Part shown: one piece after another, positions 19,316 to 29,078 of the stretch | How positions within the stretch are numbered: the first letter of the stretch is position 1 | How the letters are laid out: each line of letters starts with the position of its first letter | Assembly (NCBI RefSeq): GCF_003008695.1 | Contig: NZ_PXZT01000013.1 | Location: 1-64,000 of the forward strand | Source of the DNA: Trichococcus alkaliphilus | GTDB taxonomy: Bacteria; Bacillota; Bacilli; Lactobacillales; Aerococcaceae | Reading direction: 5' to 3' | DNA: 64,000 nt | Made by a program: the position numbers and the translations under genes | The notes under the pieces: model-generated | Databases searched by the model: none | The model's input: only the letters and a program-made list of their open reading frames with translations | Told to the model about the DNA's origin: nothing

Positions 19316-20164
19316 TTATGCCCTGTTCTCATCCCGGTAACGTTTCGGAGTCAGGCCGTATTTGTTTTTGAAGGCCGACGAAAAGGATTTTTGATTGGGA
19401 AAACCGCAAGCATCCACAATGTAACGGATGTTTTTGTCCGTGAACATCAGCAGTTTCACTGCTTTGTTGAGGCGTTGTTCTACAATATAGCTGTGGATCG
19501 TGCTGCCGGTTTCCTTTTTGAACAATCTGCACAGATGCGTATAGGAGAGATGGAAGGCCGCTGCCAGTTTATCGACCGCCAGATCTTTGTCCAGATTCTC
19601 GTCGATGTATTCCGTTATGGCGGAAATCAGCGGCAACGAAGCGATGCCTCTGTTCTTCTCCATTTTTGGGACAGAAAAGTACGTATCCAGAAGAAAGAGG
19701 ATCTGGTACAGCATCCCTTTCAGCAAAAGTCTGGATTTTACGGCGCCGTCGCTTTCCATAACGAAAAAGTAGCGGTCCAGCAAGACGCGCAATTCATTCA
19801 GCTTCTCTCTTTGCAGATCTGTGAAGCCAGTTCGATTCGTCAAACGGAAGCTTTTGTTATCGTAGTCAGGTATCTCGGATTTGATGAAGGCATACGGGAA
19901 AATGAGCGACAGAGCTTTCGTCTTGTTGTGATCATCCCATATGGAATGGATTTCATTTGAATTGACGACGAGGATGTCGCCGGCATTCGTTTCGTGGATG
20001 GTCCCATCGATCGTGAATTCGCTGATCTTTCCCGACATCGTATAGCTGATTTCCAGTGATTTGTGCCAATGGGCAAGGACGCCGGAATCCGTTCTTTCGT
20101 TGTGATAAATATAGAACACGGGGAGTTCCGGATTCGATTCGATGATTTCATGATGATAACGCAT
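19316..20164 (-). CDS. AraC-family transcriptional regulator
   Basis: N-terminal cupin-like sensor (AHWHKSLEISYTMSG, about residues 31-45) and C-terminal AraC DNA-binding domain with two helix-turn-helices (DLAVDKLAAAFHLSYTHLCRLFK and IRYIVDACGFPNQKSFSSAFK), ending YGLTPKRYR. Such regulators often respond to sugars. It is upstream of the esterase lipoprotein on the same strand (about 170 nt apart), so that gene is the obvious candidate target. Confidence 0.9.
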   Translation of the reverse strand: MRYHHEIIESNPELPVFYIYHNERTDSGVLAHWHKSLEISYTMSGKISEFTIDGTIHETNAGDILVVNSNEIHSIWDDHNKTKALSLIFPYAFIKSEIPDYDNKSFRLTNRTGFTDLQREKLNELRVLLDRYFFVMESDGAVKSRLLLKGMLYQILFLLDTYFSVPKMEKNRGIASLPLISAITEYIDENLDKDLAVDKLAAAFHLSYTHLCRLFKKETGSTIHSYIVEQRLNKAVKLLMFTDKNIRYIVDACGFPNQKSFSSAFKNKYGLTPKRYRDENRA

Positions 20165-20271
20165 CTGCTGCCTCCTATCCTTCTTGATTCAGTTCCAGAA
20201 GACGCTTGAACTTCTAAAACTCAAGCTCCATTATACTATAATTTCCCCTTCAAAAATCCAGGTCTGCAATC

Positions 20272-20307
20272 AAAAAAGCCGCTGCCCACTTATTCGGGCA
20301 ACGGCTT
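20272..20307 (-). terminator. Terminator of the mnmE-mnmG unit
   Basis: Stem AAGCCGTTGCCC / GGGCAGCGGCTT with TTTTTT on the minus strand, downstream of mnmG and of repeat copy B. Confidence 0.85.
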
Positions 20308-20322
20308 CATACTCTATTAAAC

Positions 20323-20436
20323 GCGTTCTGAATCCCAGAAATCTGCGCCTAAGCTGATTACCACAAGCGGACAAAAGCGTCCGCGTTGTGGTAATCCTCT
20401 TAGTGCTCGATTTCTACCCGGGATTCATCTCGCTCT
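20323..20436 (-). repeat. Nested-hairpin intergenic repeat, copy B (after mnmG)
   Basis: The best-formed copy. Four sets of arms nest inside each other: GAATCCC (20330-20336) / GGGATTC (20420-20426); AGAAATC (20337-20343) / GATTTCT (20409-20415); ATTACCACAA (20357-20366) / TTGTGGTAAT (20386-20395); GCGGAC / GTCCGC (20367-20384). It starts about 4 nt past the mnmG stop in transcript orientation and is followed by the terminator. Confidence 0.85.
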
Positions 20437-20439
20437 CAT

Positions 20440-22335
20440 TCATTCTGAAACTTTAGCGATTTTCCCTTGGGTCACGTAGACCATCAAAACGGAAATATCG
20501 GCTGGGTTGACGCCGCTGATCCGGCTTGCTTGGGCAATCGTTTCCGGTTGGATCTTCTTCAGATTTTGTTTGGCTTCGTTGGCGATTCCGTTGATGGCAT
20601 CGTAATCGATGTTCGCAGGGATGCGTTTTTCTTCCATCTTCTTCAGCTTGTCCACTTTTTCGGCGGCTTTCTTGATGTAGCCAGCATATTTGATCTGCAC
20701 TTCCACTTGTTTGATTACCTCTTTCGGCAAGGCTACTTCAAACGGCGCAAAAGCGATCAGGCCTTCATACTTCAATTCCGGACGCTTCAGCAGGTCGGCA
20801 AACAAAATGCCGTCCTTCAGCGGAGCGGATTCTTGTTCCGCAAGAAAAGCCTGCAGTTCTTCAGTCGGTTTCAGACGGGTTTTTTCAAGGCGGGCGATTT
20901 CCTTTTCAACGGACTGTTTTTTCTCCAGGAAGGTTTCGTAGCGTTCTTCCGTCACCAAACCGATCTCACGGCTCATTTCGGTCAAGCGGAAGTCGGCGTT
21001 GTCATGGCGAAGCAACAGACGGTACTCGGCACGTGAAGTCAACAAGCGATAAGGCTCCATTGTTCCTTTGGTGACCAAATCATCAATCATGACGCCGATG
21101 TAGCCATCGCTGCGTTTCAGGATCATTGGTTCTTTCCCTTGCACAGCCAAAGCGGCATTGATGCCGGCAACGATGCCTTGTCCGGCAGCTTCTTCATAAC
21201 CGGATGTGCCGTTCGTTTGGCCGGCAGTAAACAGATTCTTCACCAATTTCGTCTCCAAGGAAAGGCGCAACTGATGCGGTTTCACGACATCGTATTCGAT
21301 GGCATAGCCTGTCCGCATCATTTGCGCATTTTCCATCCCCGGTACGGAACGGATCAGATCAAGCTGAACATCCTCCGGCAATGAGGTGGATAAGCCTTGC
21401 ACATAGACTTCTTCGTTCTCGCGGCCTTCAGGCTCAAGGAAGAGCTGATGGCGCGGTTTGTCGCTGAAACGGACGATTTTGTCTTCGATTGATGGGCAAT
21501 AACGCGCCCCTACGCCTTCCACGATACCCGTGAACATCGGCGCGCGGTGAAGATTGTCGCGGATGATTTCATGGCTTTCCGGACTCGTATAAGTCAGCCA
21601 GCAGGATAATTGATCCTTCAGATAGTCTTCATCTTTGGAAAGGAAGCTGAAATGGTTCGGCTCAACGTCACCGGGTTGTTCCTCGGTTTTGGAATAATCG
21701 ATGGTCGAAGCCATCACCCGCGGCGGCGTGCCGGTCTTGAAGCGCGCCAATTCAAATCCCAGATCAAGCAGATTTTCGGATAACTTGATGGATGGCTGCG
21801 AGTTGTTGGGTCCTGATGAATAAACCAAGTCCCCGATGATGATTTTTCCTCGTGAAGAGGTTCCGGCCGTGATGACGACAGCCCCGGCGCGGTAAACAGC
21901 ACCAGTATGCGTCACTACGCCTTTGACTTCGCCGTCTTCTACGATCAATTCCTCAACGATGGCTTGCTTCAGCAGCAGGTTCTCCTGTTTTTCGATGGTG
22001 TGCTTCATATGGTGGGCATAGTCATCCTTATCCGCTTGTGCGCGCAACGCTTGGACGGCAGGGCCTTTCCCTGTGTTCAGCATACGCATTTGGATATACG
22101 TCTTGTCGATGTTGCGTCCCATCTCGCCGCCCAATGCATCAATTTCTCTTACGACGACACCTTTCGCAGGCCCGCCAATGGATGGGTTGCAGGGCATAAA
22201 GGCGACCATGTTCAAATCGATCGTGACCAGCATCGTGCTGCATCCCATCCGCGCAGCGGCAAGCGCCGCTTCGGATCCGGCATGTCCGGCTCCTACAACA
22301 ATCACATCAAAACTTCCAGCTTCAAATCTGTTCAT
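20440..22335 (-). CDS. mnmG: tRNA uridine-5-carboxymethylaminomethyl modification enzyme MnmG
   Basis: FAD-dependent partner of MnmE in modifying U34 of tRNAs (cmnm5U). N-terminal Rossmann FAD motif [19 protein letters not shown] (residues 12-30); family signatures [11 protein letters not shown] and [16 protein letters not shown]; a C-terminal helical tRNA/MnmE-binding domain. Length 631 is normal. Downstream of mnmE on the same strand, separated by repeat copy C. Confidence 0.97.
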   Translation of the reverse strand: MNRFEAGSFDVIVVGAGHAGSEAALAAARMGCSTMLVTIDLNMVAFMPCNPSIGGPAKGVVVREIDALGGEMGRNIDKTYIQMRMLNTGKGPAVQALRAQADKDDYAHHMKHTIEKQENLLLKQAIVEELIVEDGEVKGVVTHTGAVYRAGAVVITAGTSSRGKIIIGDLVYSSGPNNSQPSIKLSENLLDLGFELARFKTGTPPRVMASTIDYSKTEEQPGDVEPNHFSFLSKDEDYLKDQLSCWLTYTSPESHEIIRDNLHRAPMFTGIVEGVGARYCPSIEDKIVRFSDKPRHQLFLEPEGRENEEVYVQGLSTSLPEDVQLDLIRSVPGMENAQMMRTGYAIEYDVVKPHQLRLSLETKLVKNLFTAGQTNGTSGYEEAAGQGIVAGINAALAVQGKEPMILKRSDGYIGVMIDDLVTKGTMEPYRLLTSRAEYRLLLRHDNADFRLTEMSREIGLVTEERYETFLEKKQSVEKEIARLEKTRLKPTEELQAFLAEQESAPLKDGILFADLLKRPELKYEGLIAFAPFEVALPKEVIKQVEVQIKYAGYIKKAAEKVDKLKKMEEKRIPANIDYDAINGIANEAKQNLKKIQPETIAQASRISGVNPADISVLMVYVTQGKIAKVSE

Positions 22336-22401
22336 TTTTCCATTCCTTTCGTTTGTGCTATCTATTTGTTCTTATTATTTTAGTTGATTTCTGAATTCTT
22401 T

Positions 22402-22461
22402 TAGAACGGTTCTGAATCCTAGAGTTCTCCGCCTAACGCTGATCTCAGGATTCATCACACA
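22402..22461 (-). repeat. Nested-hairpin repeat, copy C, internally deleted (after mnmE)
   Basis: Keeps both outer arms (GAATCCT / AGGATTC) and the left 36 bases identical to copy A, but lacks the whole central hairpin. It begins 4 nt past the mnmE stop codon. Confidence 0.75.
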
Positions 22462-22464
22462 CTG

Positions 22465-23856
22465 TTATTTACCCAAGCAAAACTGTGTGAATAGTTGGGT
22501 GAGGAGTTCGTCTTGGACGCTGTCGCCGGTGATTTCTCCGAGGAGATCCCAGCATCGGGTGAAATCGATCTGGACGAGGTCGATCGGCATGCCTGATTCG
22601 ATGCCGCTCAGCACTTCATCCAGCGAATCCATCGCATCATTCAACAGCGCGATATGGCGGACGTTGGATACATAGGTTGCATCCGTCTCGCCGGTTTCCC
22701 CGGAGAAGAACATCTTCGTGATCTGTTTTTCCAGTTGGTCCAGGCCGGTTTCGCTCAACATCGATGTTTCGATGATTCTTTCAGGATCGCTCCAAGGTTC
22801 CAGCTCACCGGTTGTCATCTTCGCTTCCAGATCCATTTTGTTCATAAGGATGATGCGGTTCATGTCCTTCGTGTCTTCCAGAAGCTGCTTGTCCTCTTCC
22901 GTCAGCCCTTCGTTCTGGTTGATCAGCAGGAGAATCAGATCGGCTTCAGCCAAAGCTTTGCGGCTGCGTTCGACCCCGATCTTTTCCACGACGTCATCCG
23001 TTTCGCGGATGCCCGCAGTGTCGATCAGCTTCAAAGGAACGCCTCTGACGTTTACGTATTCCTCGATCGTATCGCGGGTGGTGCCGGCGATGTCCGTCAC
23101 GATGGCTTTCTCTTCGCGCAACAGGCGGTTCAGCAAACTGGATTTCCCTACGTTGGGGCGGCCGATGATGGCTGTCTGAAGGCCTTCGCGCAGGATCTTC
23201 CCTTGCTTGGCGGTATCCAACAGATGCTGGATGTGTCCGCGCACTTCAATGGTGCGTTCCTGCAACAGCTTCGTCGTCACTTCCTCGACGTCATCGTATT
23301 CCGGGTAGTCGATGTTCACTTCGACCTCAGCCAACGTGTTCAGGATGATCTGACGGATATCACGGATCATGCCGGATAATTTTCCGTCCAACTGATGCAG
23401 AGCCACATTCATCGCGCGATCGGTTTTGGCACGGATCAAGTCCATGACCGCTTCGGCCTGCGACAGATCGATCCGGCCGTTCAGGAAGGCGCGCTTCGTG
23501 AATTCCCCTGGCTCGGCCATGCGGGCGCCGTTCTGGAGAATCGTCTGCAGAATCCGGTTGACGCTCACGACACCGCCATGGCAGTTGATCTCCACGACAT
23601 CTTCGCGGGTGAAGGTCTTCGGTCCGTGCATGACTGACACCATGACTTCATCGATCATGTCGCCTGTGCGCGGATCATAAAGGTGGCCGTAATTGATGGT
23701 GTGCGTGGCGACATCGGCCAAGTGCTTCGTCCCGGATCGGTATAGGGCATCGGCTATCTGGATCGCTTGGTCCCCGCTCAAACGCACAATCCCGATGGCC
23801 CCTTCTCCCGGCGGCGTCGAAATGGCGGCGATGGTATCAAATTCATTTATAATCAT
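22465..23856 (-). CDS. mnmE: tRNA modification GTPase MnmE
   Basis: Folate-binding N-terminal domain, a GTPase domain inserted in a helical domain (G1 [10 protein letters not shown]3 DTAG, G4 NKMD) and the invariant C-terminal C-L-G-K with the catalytic Cys. Works with MnmG on tRNA wobble uridine. Length 463 is normal. A terminator lies just upstream at 23890-23942, so mnmE needs its own promoter or readthrough. Confidence 0.97.
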   Translation of the reverse strand: MIINEFDTIAAISTPPGEGAIGIVRLSGDQAIQIADALYRSGTKHLADVATHTINYGHLYDPRTGDMIDEVMVSVMHGPKTFTREDVVEINCHGGVVSVNRILQTILQNGARMAEPGEFTKRAFLNGRIDLSQAEAVMDLIRAKTDRAMNVALHQLDGKLSGMIRDIRQIILNTLAEVEVNIDYPEYDDVEEVTTKLLQERTIEVRGHIQHLLDTAKQGKILREGLQTAIIGRPNVGKSSLLNRLLREEKAIVTDIAGTTRDTIEEYVNVRGVPLKLIDTAGIRETDDVVEKIGVERSRKALAEADLILLLINQNEGLTEEDKQLLEDTKDMNRIILMNKMDLEAKMTTGELEPWSDPERIIETSMLSETGLDQLEKQITKMFFSGETGETDATYVSNVRHIALLNDAMDSLDEVLSGIESGMPIDLVQIDFTRCWDLLGEITGDSVQDELLTQLFTQFCLGK

Positions 23857-23889
23857 TCATTATCGTCCTTTCTCGGTTGTTTCAGCGTA

Positions 23890-23942
23890 CAAAAAAAGCG
23901 CCCACTCCTCCCCTTCGTTCAAGCGGGAGGAAAAGCACTTTG
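23890..23942 (-). terminator. Terminator between the small membrane protein gene and mnmE
   Basis: Long imperfect stem (AAAGTGCTTTTCCTCCC with GGGAGGAGTGGGCGCTTT) followed by a T run on the minus strand. It ends about 35 nt before the mnmE start codon. Confidence 0.75.
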
Positions 23943-24045
23943 ACTGCATTTCATTTTGGATATTCTTTTCAGCTTACTATAAATAGATTTCTAGCCGATT
24001 ATACAAGCAATGCCGGCGCAATGCAAGCATTTAATGAACGGCTAT

Positions 24046-24255
24046 TTATTTCATCATCAGGTAGGCCGTACTCAACAAACCGCCGGTCACCAATAAGATG
24101 ATCACGTTGCGGATGTATCTTTTCCTGTCTACCTGGACACGCAATTGGATGTGCATCAAATCCATCACACCCAACACAATGATCATCACGACACCCACAA
24201 ACCCTACGATCAAAGTAATCATCGATACGATGAACAACAACTCACTGGTATTCAC
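24046..24255 (-). CDS. Small two-helix membrane protein, unknown function
   Basis: About 69 residues with two hydrophobic helices (about 5-35 and 50-66) separated by a basic loop (QVDRKRYIRN). The GTG at 24255 is preceded by GAGGAGG at 6 nt, a strong ribosome binding site that argues it is real. I do not recognise a family. It has a terminator downstream. Confidence 0.6.
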   Translation of the reverse strand: MNTSELLFIVSMITLIVGFVGVVMIIVLGVMDLMHIQLRVQVDRKRYIRNVIILLVTGGLLSTAYLMMK

Positions 24256-24363
24256 GGAAATCCTCCTCAAATAGTATGCGCTGAACTTCTAAAATAGTAT
24301 AGCACAGCGTTTTGAGGAGGTCCTGCTTTCCCGCCGGATTTATTTTATCCATTTTATTACGGA

Positions 24364-25356
24364 TCAGCCGATCTGCAGGGCGATTTTCCCCGTCTGTTCG
24401 GCATTTTCCAACCGCATGAAGGCCGATTTGAAATCCTCTGCAGGATAAACGGCGTCCACCACAGGATGGAGCGCATATTCCTCAACAAAACGGATCATCG
24501 CTTCATATTCTTCAAAACTGCCCAGCGTCGAACCTTTCAGCGTGTACTGTCCGTAAAAAAATTTCCGCAGATCGAAGGTGACCAGATCGCCTGTCGATGA
24601 TCCGAAAGTCACGATGGTGCCGCCTCTGCGGACCGCATCCAGCGATTTGTCGAAAGTAGCTGCGCCGACCGACTCGATCACCACGTCCACTTTTTCGCCG
24701 CCCATCGCTTCCACCCAATCCTCATCGTGCAGCAAACCTTTGGCGGCTCCGTGCTGCAGGGCCTTCGCCAATTTTTCTTGGGAGCGGGAAGTGACATATA
24801 CAGTCGCTCCGGCGGCCTTGGCGAATTGCAGCAGGTAGGTGGCCACTCCGCCGCCGATGCCTGGAATCAGGACTTTCATGCCTTCCGACACGCCGCCTTT
24901 TGTGAATAAGGCGCGGTAAGCCGTCAACGCGGACAGGGACAGGACGCCTGCTTCTTCCCAAGACAGATGAGCCGGTTTATGGACAGCATTCTCTTCGGAA
25001 ACAACGATTTCCTCCGCCATCGCGCCCTGTTCGGAACTCCCGAGGATCGTGAAAGTTGCCGGGGCTGTGTCGCTGTTCTCGCGCCAACCGCTTCCGGGAT
25101 AAAGCATCACTTCATCGCCGATCTTGAAACGAGTCACTTCTTCACCTACAGCCACGACGATGCCGGCAGCATCTGAGCCGATGACCACCGGGTGCTTCTC
25201 ATGGACTTGGCTCAAGGCAAAAAGGTCGCGATGATTCAGTCCGGCTGCTTTGACCTTTATTTTTATCTCGGAAGGTCCTGCCGGCTGTTCCGCACGGTCT
25301 TCCCATTTCAAACCTTCCAGTCCGACTTTTCCGCTGTGAATCAATGTTTTCACCAT
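24364..25356 (-). CDS. MDR-superfamily zinc-type alcohol dehydrogenase-like oxidoreductase
   Basis: NAD(P)-dependent medium-chain reductase. The N-terminal GroES-like domain has GLNHRDLFAL and GSDAAGIVVAVG; the nucleotide-binding Rossmann fold has IPGIGGGVATYLLQFAKAAGATVYVT. The catalytic zinc ligands of true alcohol dehydrogenases are not evident (Asn-His-Arg-Asp instead of Cys at the first site), which suggests a zinc-free quinone/enone reductase. Start ATG 25356 has GAGGAG at 8 nt. Substrate unknown. Confidence 0.82.
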   Translation of the reverse strand: MVKTLIHSGKVGLEGLKWEDRAEQPAGPSEIKIKVKAAGLNHRDLFALSQVHEKHPVVIGSDAAGIVVAVGEEVTRFKIGDEVMLYPGSGWRENSDTAPATFTILGSSEQGAMAEEIVVSEENAVHKPAHLSWEEAGVLSLSALTAYRALFTKGGVSEGMKVLIPGIGGGVATYLLQFAKAAGATVYVTSRSQEKLAKALQHGAAKGLLHDEDWVEAMGGEKVDVVIESVGAATFDKSLDAVRRGGTIVTFGSSTGDLVTFDLRKFFYGQYTLKGSTLGSFEEYEAMIRFVEEYALHPVVDAVYPAEDFKSAFMRLENAEQTGKIALQIG

Positions 25357-25419
25357 ATCGATCACTCCTCAAATGGATATTTCTGTTAGATTCAGTATAG
25401 CTTTCCCGGGCAGAAATAC

Positions 25420-25448
25420 AAAGAGGGAGACCGCAGCCTCCCCCTCAA
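25420..25448 (-). terminator. Terminator at the end of the purine operon
   Basis: Stem AGGGGGA / TCTCCCT followed by TTTGTATTT on the minus strand, just after the purD stop. Confidence 0.65.
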
Positions 25449-25452
25449 CTTG

Positions 25453-26727
25453 CTATTTTTCCGTAAAACGGATCGCTTTTGCTCCGATGTCGGAACGGTA
25501 GAACGTATGCGCAATCGGATTTGCGTTCAGGTAACGGTAAGCTTTGTCTTGCGCAGCCTGCAGCGTTTCGCCTTGGCCAGCGATCAACAGGATGCGTCCG
25601 CCGTTTGACAACAAACCTTGTTCGCCATTCTTCACGCCTGCTGCATAGACGATGCAGTCCGCATTTTCCGTATCCAGATCAGGCAACGGAATATCTTTCA
25701 TCGGCGCTTCCGGATAGCCTTCAGCGGCGACAACGACACCCAACGTGTAACGATCGGTATACATTTCGATGACCGGATCTTTTCCATTCAGGATGTCATC
25801 GATGACTTGCGCCAAGTCGGAAGCCATCTGGTTCATGATGACCTGCGTTTCCGGATCTCCGAAACGGGCATTGAATTCGATGACGCGCAACCCTTTGGCG
25901 GTGATCATCAAGCCGGCGTAGACAACACCCTTGAATGGGATGCCCTCAGCTACCATCGCCTCTACAGTCGGTTTTACGACCGTATCCAGCACTTCTTGAA
26001 TCATCGCTTCAGATACTTGCGGTACAGGCGAATAAGCGCCCATTCCGCCCGTATTAGGGCCTTTGTCTCCGTCGTAGGCACGCTTGTGGTCTTGTGCGAC
26101 GCCTGAATAATAATACTTCGCACCGTTCGCCAGCGCGAACAACGAGAATTCTTCCCCTTCAAGGTACTCTTCGATGACGACTTTCGGCTTGCCGGCTGCA
26201 TATTTCCCTTGCAGGAGCATGTCGTTCAGTGCATCCAGAGCCTCAGTCATCGTCATCGCGACAACGACGCCTTTGCCGGCTGCCAGACCGTCCGCCTTGA
26301 TGACGATCGGAACACCATTGGCTTCCACGTAAGCGACAGCTGCTTCATAGTCTTCGAATGTCTCATAGGCTGCAGTCGGGATGCCATATTTTTTCATCAG
26401 GTCTTTTGCGAATTGCTTGGAGCATTCCAAGTCGGCCGCTTTTTTGCTAGGTCCGAAGACTTTCAGGCCAGCCGCTTCAAATACATCCGTAACACCTTCA
26501 AACAAAGGGATTTCCGGTCCGACGAAAGTCCAAGCGATGTCGTTTTCTTTAACGAATTGAACCAATCCTTGATGGTCGTTTTCCGCAATGTCGACTAACG
26601 TGATGCCGTCCTGGGCCATCCCTGGGTTGCCTTTGGCGCAGTAAACTGTCTCCACCAACGGGCTTTGAGTTAATTTTTTAGCGATGGCATGCTCGCGTCC
26701 GCCACTGCCGATTACAAGAAGTTTCAT
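25453..26727 (-). CDS. purD: Phosphoribosylamine-glycine ligase (GAR synthetase)
   Basis: ATP-grasp enzyme of step 2 of purine synthesis. N-terminal MKLLVIGSGGREHAIAKKL, ATP-grasp region VIKADGLAAGKGV and IEEYLEGEEFSLFAL, and EFNARFGDPETQ near the C-terminus. Start ATG 26727 with GGAGG at 9 nt. Last gene of the operon; 148 nt carrying repeat copy D separate it from purH. Confidence 0.97.
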   Translation of the reverse strand: MKLLVIGSGGREHAIAKKLTQSPLVETVYCAKGNPGMAQDGITLVDIAENDHQGLVQFVKENDIAWTFVGPEIPLFEGVTDVFEAAGLKVFGPSKKAADLECSKQFAKDLMKKYGIPTAAYETFEDYEAAVAYVEANGVPIVIKADGLAAGKGVVVAMTMTEALDALNDMLLQGKYAAGKPKVVIEEYLEGEEFSLFALANGAKYYYSGVAQDHKRAYDGDKGPNTGGMGAYSPVPQVSEAMIQEVLDTVVKPTVEAMVAEGIPFKGVVYAGLMITAKGLRVIEFNARFGDPETQVIMNQMASDLAQVIDDILNGKDPVIEMYTDRYTLGVVVAAEGYPEAPMKDIPLPDLDTENADCIVYAAGVKNGEQGLLSNGGRILLIAGQGETLQAAQDKAYRYLNANPIAHTFYRSDIGAKAIRFTEK

Positions 26728-26763
26728 CTTTGAGATCCTCCAACCTTTTATATGAAGCTTGAT

Positions 26764-26884
26764 ATTAGTGCCAGTACTCAAAATGCTAAAGACCTCAAAC
26801 GTCGCACTGTGACGTTTGAGTGCCTAAGCTGTCAACCGCACACGGGCAAAAAATGCCCGCTTTGCGGTTGCCCTCTTAATGTCT
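26764..26884 (-). repeat. Nested-hairpin repeat, copy D (overlaps the purH stop)
   Basis: Divergent member: AACCGCA (26834-26840) / TGCGGTT (26863-26869) around GGGCA / TGCCC, flanked by GCCTAAG and CTCTTAATG as in copy B, plus an extra 10-bp hairpin (26794-26820, CTCAAACGTC / GACGTTTGAG). The CTCTTAATG end contains the complement of the purH stop codon. Confidence 0.65.
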
Positions 26885-28417
26885 GAAGTGTCTTACGCTT
26901 GTTTTCAGCATCGTGATGCCGTATTTGTTTGCCATTTCGATCGAATCTTGGTCCTTGATGCTGCCGCCTGGTTGAACGATTGCTTTGATGCCGTGTTTGG
27001 CAGCATATTCCACGCTGTCGTTCATCGGGAAGAAAGCGTCACTCGCCAATACAGCGCCTTCGATGGCGTTGGCTGCTTCAGCTTGCTCGATTGCGATTTT
27101 GACCGATCCGACACGGTTCATCTGGCCTGCGCCGATGCCGACTGTCTGTTTGCTGTTTGCCAATACGATGGCGTTGCTCTTCACGTGTTTAACGACTTTC
27201 CAGGCGAAATCCATTGCTTTCATTTCGTCTTCAGTCGGTTGACGTTCGGTCATGACTTCCCAATTAGCCGGTACGTCTTCTGTGTTGATGTCTTGCGTCT
27301 GTTCCAACATGCCGCCCAATACGGAGACAAATTCTTTTCCGCCTGCTTTTGCTGCAGTGAAGTCCAGCGTCATGATGCGGACGTTTTTCTTCTTGGACAA
27401 AATGGCCAAAGCCGCTTCCGTATAGCTTGGCGCCAGAACGATTTCCAGGAACATGCTGTTCAGTTTTTCGGCAGTCGCCACATCCAAAGGACGGTTCGCA
27501 ACCACGATGCCGCCGAAGATGGATACAGGATCAGCTGCATAGCAACGATCGAAGGCTGCATCGATGTCGTCTGCGATACCGACGCCGCATGGATTCATGT
27601 GCTTGACGGCAACCACAGCGGGCTCGTCAAATTCGCGGGCGATACGGATGGCCGCATCAGCATCTTTGATGTTGTTGTAGGACAATTCTTTTCCGTGCAA
27701 TTGGATTGCGCTCGCGATCGAGAACGGCACAGCCAATGGTTCTTGGTAGAAAGTCGCGGTTTGGTGGCCGTTTTCTCCGTAACGCAGGCTTTGTTTCAGA
27801 TCATAAGTCAATGTCAATTTTTCAGGTTCGGTTTCGCCGACCACATTGGTCAAATATTGCGCAATCAAAGCATCATAACTGGCTGTATGACGGAACACTT
27901 TTGCAGCCAAAGCTTGGCGCGTCTCGAAAGTCGTTTCGCCTGCATCTTCCAATTCGGCAAGGACTTTTGCATAGTCGATCGGATCGGTCAGGACAGTCAC
28001 GCTCGCGTAGTTCTTAGCCGCGCTGCGGAGCATGCTCGGGCCGCCGATGTCGATGTTTTCGATGGCATCAGCCAAAGTCACATCGTTTTTGCTGATGGTT
28101 TCCTTGAATGGGTACAGGTTGACGACAACGAAATCAATCGGTGCAATATTGTGCTCTTTCATGGCTTGCATATGGTCCGCAAGATCGCGTCTGCCCAAAA
28201 GTCCGCCATGGATCAGTGGGTGCAATGTTTTTACGCGGCCGTCCATCATTTCAGGAAAGCCGGTTACATCCTCTACGGAAATAGTCGGTACGCCTGCATC
28301 TTCCAAAGCCTTCTTCGTTCCGCCAGTTGAGATGATTTCGATTCCTTTTGCTGCTAATGCCTGTGCAAATGCTACAACGCCTGTTTTATCTGAAACACTG
28401 ATCAATGCTCTTGTCAC
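26876..28417 (-). CDS. purH: Bifunctional AICAR transformylase / IMP cyclohydrolase
   Basis: Last two steps to IMP. N-terminal MGS-like cyclohydrolase domain ([36 protein letters not shown]) and C-terminal AICAR transformylase ([44 protein letters not shown]). Starts at GTG 28417 with GGAG at 9 nt. Full length (513). An 88-nt gap with a hairpin separates it from purN. Confidence 0.97.
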   Translation of the reverse strand: MTRALISVSDKTGVVAFAQALAAKGIEIISTGGTKKALEDAGVPTISVEDVTGFPEMMDGRVKTLHPLIHGGLLGRRDLADHMQAMKEHNIAPIDFVVVNLYPFKETISKNDVTLADAIENIDIGGPSMLRSAAKNYASVTVLTDPIDYAKVLAELEDAGETTFETRQALAAKVFRHTASYDALIAQYLTNVVGETEPEKLTLTYDLKQSLRYGENGHQTATFYQEPLAVPFSIASAIQLHGKELSYNNIKDADAAIRIAREFDEPAVVAVKHMNPCGVGIADDIDAAFDRCYAADPVSIFGGIVVANRPLDVATAEKLNSMFLEIVLAPSYTEAALAILSKKKNVRIMTLDFTAAKAGGKEFVSVLGGMLEQTQDINTEDVPANWEVMTERQPTEDEMKAMDFAWKVVKHVKSNAIVLANSKQTVGIGAGQMNRVGSVKIAIEQAEAANAIEGAVLASDAFFPMNDSVEYAAKHGIKAIVQPGGSIKDQDSIEMANKYGITMLKTSVRHFRH

Positions 28418-28465
28418 TGTGTGTCACTCCTTAAATTTATGATGGATTAATGCGGTTCTAACAAA

Positions 28466-28496
28466 AGGAAGGACTTCCGCAAGCGCGGAGTCCTCA
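28466..28496 (-). terminator. Hairpin between purN and purH
   Basis: Stem AGGAC-TCCGC / GCGGA-A-GTCCT, followed by the weak tract TTCCTTTTGTT. It may be a leaky terminator or an mRNA stabiliser inside the operon. Confidence 0.4.
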
Positions 28497-28505
28497 TCCA
28501 TTTTG

Positions 28506-29078
28506 TTAACCTTTATTCTTTTGTGCCAATTGCTGGATCACTTGCGGGAAGATCCGGTGCTCCACTTGATGGATACGAGTCTCCAAAGTATCCAGCGTAT
28601 CCTCCGGAAGGATCGCCACTTTTTCTTGGGCGATGATCGGGCCGGTGTCGACCCCTTCATCGACGAAATGGACGGTGACGCCTGTCTCCGGAACGCCTGC
28701 TTCGAAAGCGTCCTGGATGCCATGCCGACCCGGGAAATCAGGCAGCAAGGACGGGTGGATGTTGACGATGCGGTCGGCGTAGGCCGTCAATAAAGTCGGT
28801 CCGACGATCCGCATATAGCCGGCCAGTACGACCAAGTCGACCTTTTCTTCAGCCAGATGCTTCAAAATTTCATTTTCGTAGGCGACCCGATCCTCGAAGC
28901 CTTTCGGCGTAAAGGAGATCACCGGGATATTGTATTGTTTGGCGCGCTCGATCGCATATGCTTTCGGCTTGTCGCAGAACAGGAAAGCGATCGTCGCATC
29001 CACTTCGCCTGACGCGATGGCTTCGGCGATGGCTTGAAAATTCGAGCCGTTTCCTGAAGCAAAGACAGCTATCCTCAT
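28506..29078 (-). CDS. purN: Phosphoribosylglycinamide formyltransferase (GART)
   Basis: Transfers formyl from 10-formyl-THF to [18 protein letters not shown] at the N-terminus, the catalytic cluster around [21 protein letters not shown] (Asn-His-Asp) and [14 protein letters not shown]. Overlaps the purM stop codon by 4 nt. Confidence 0.97.
   Translation of the reverse strand: MRIAVFASGNGSNFQAIAEAIASGEVDATIAFLFCDKPKAYAIERAKQYNIPVISFTPKGFEDRVAYENEILKHLAEEKVDLVVLAGYMRIVGPTLLTAYADRIVNIHPSLLPDFPGRHGIQDAFEAGVPETGVTVHFVDEGVDTGPIIAQEKVAILPEDTLDTLETRIHQVEHRIFPQVIQQLAQKNKG

Noticed and set aside
26879-28330. Plus-strand frame of 483 codons opposite purH
   Set aside because: Shadow of purH caused by its codon bias; no ribosome binding site, and Cys/His/Phe-rich without any known motif.
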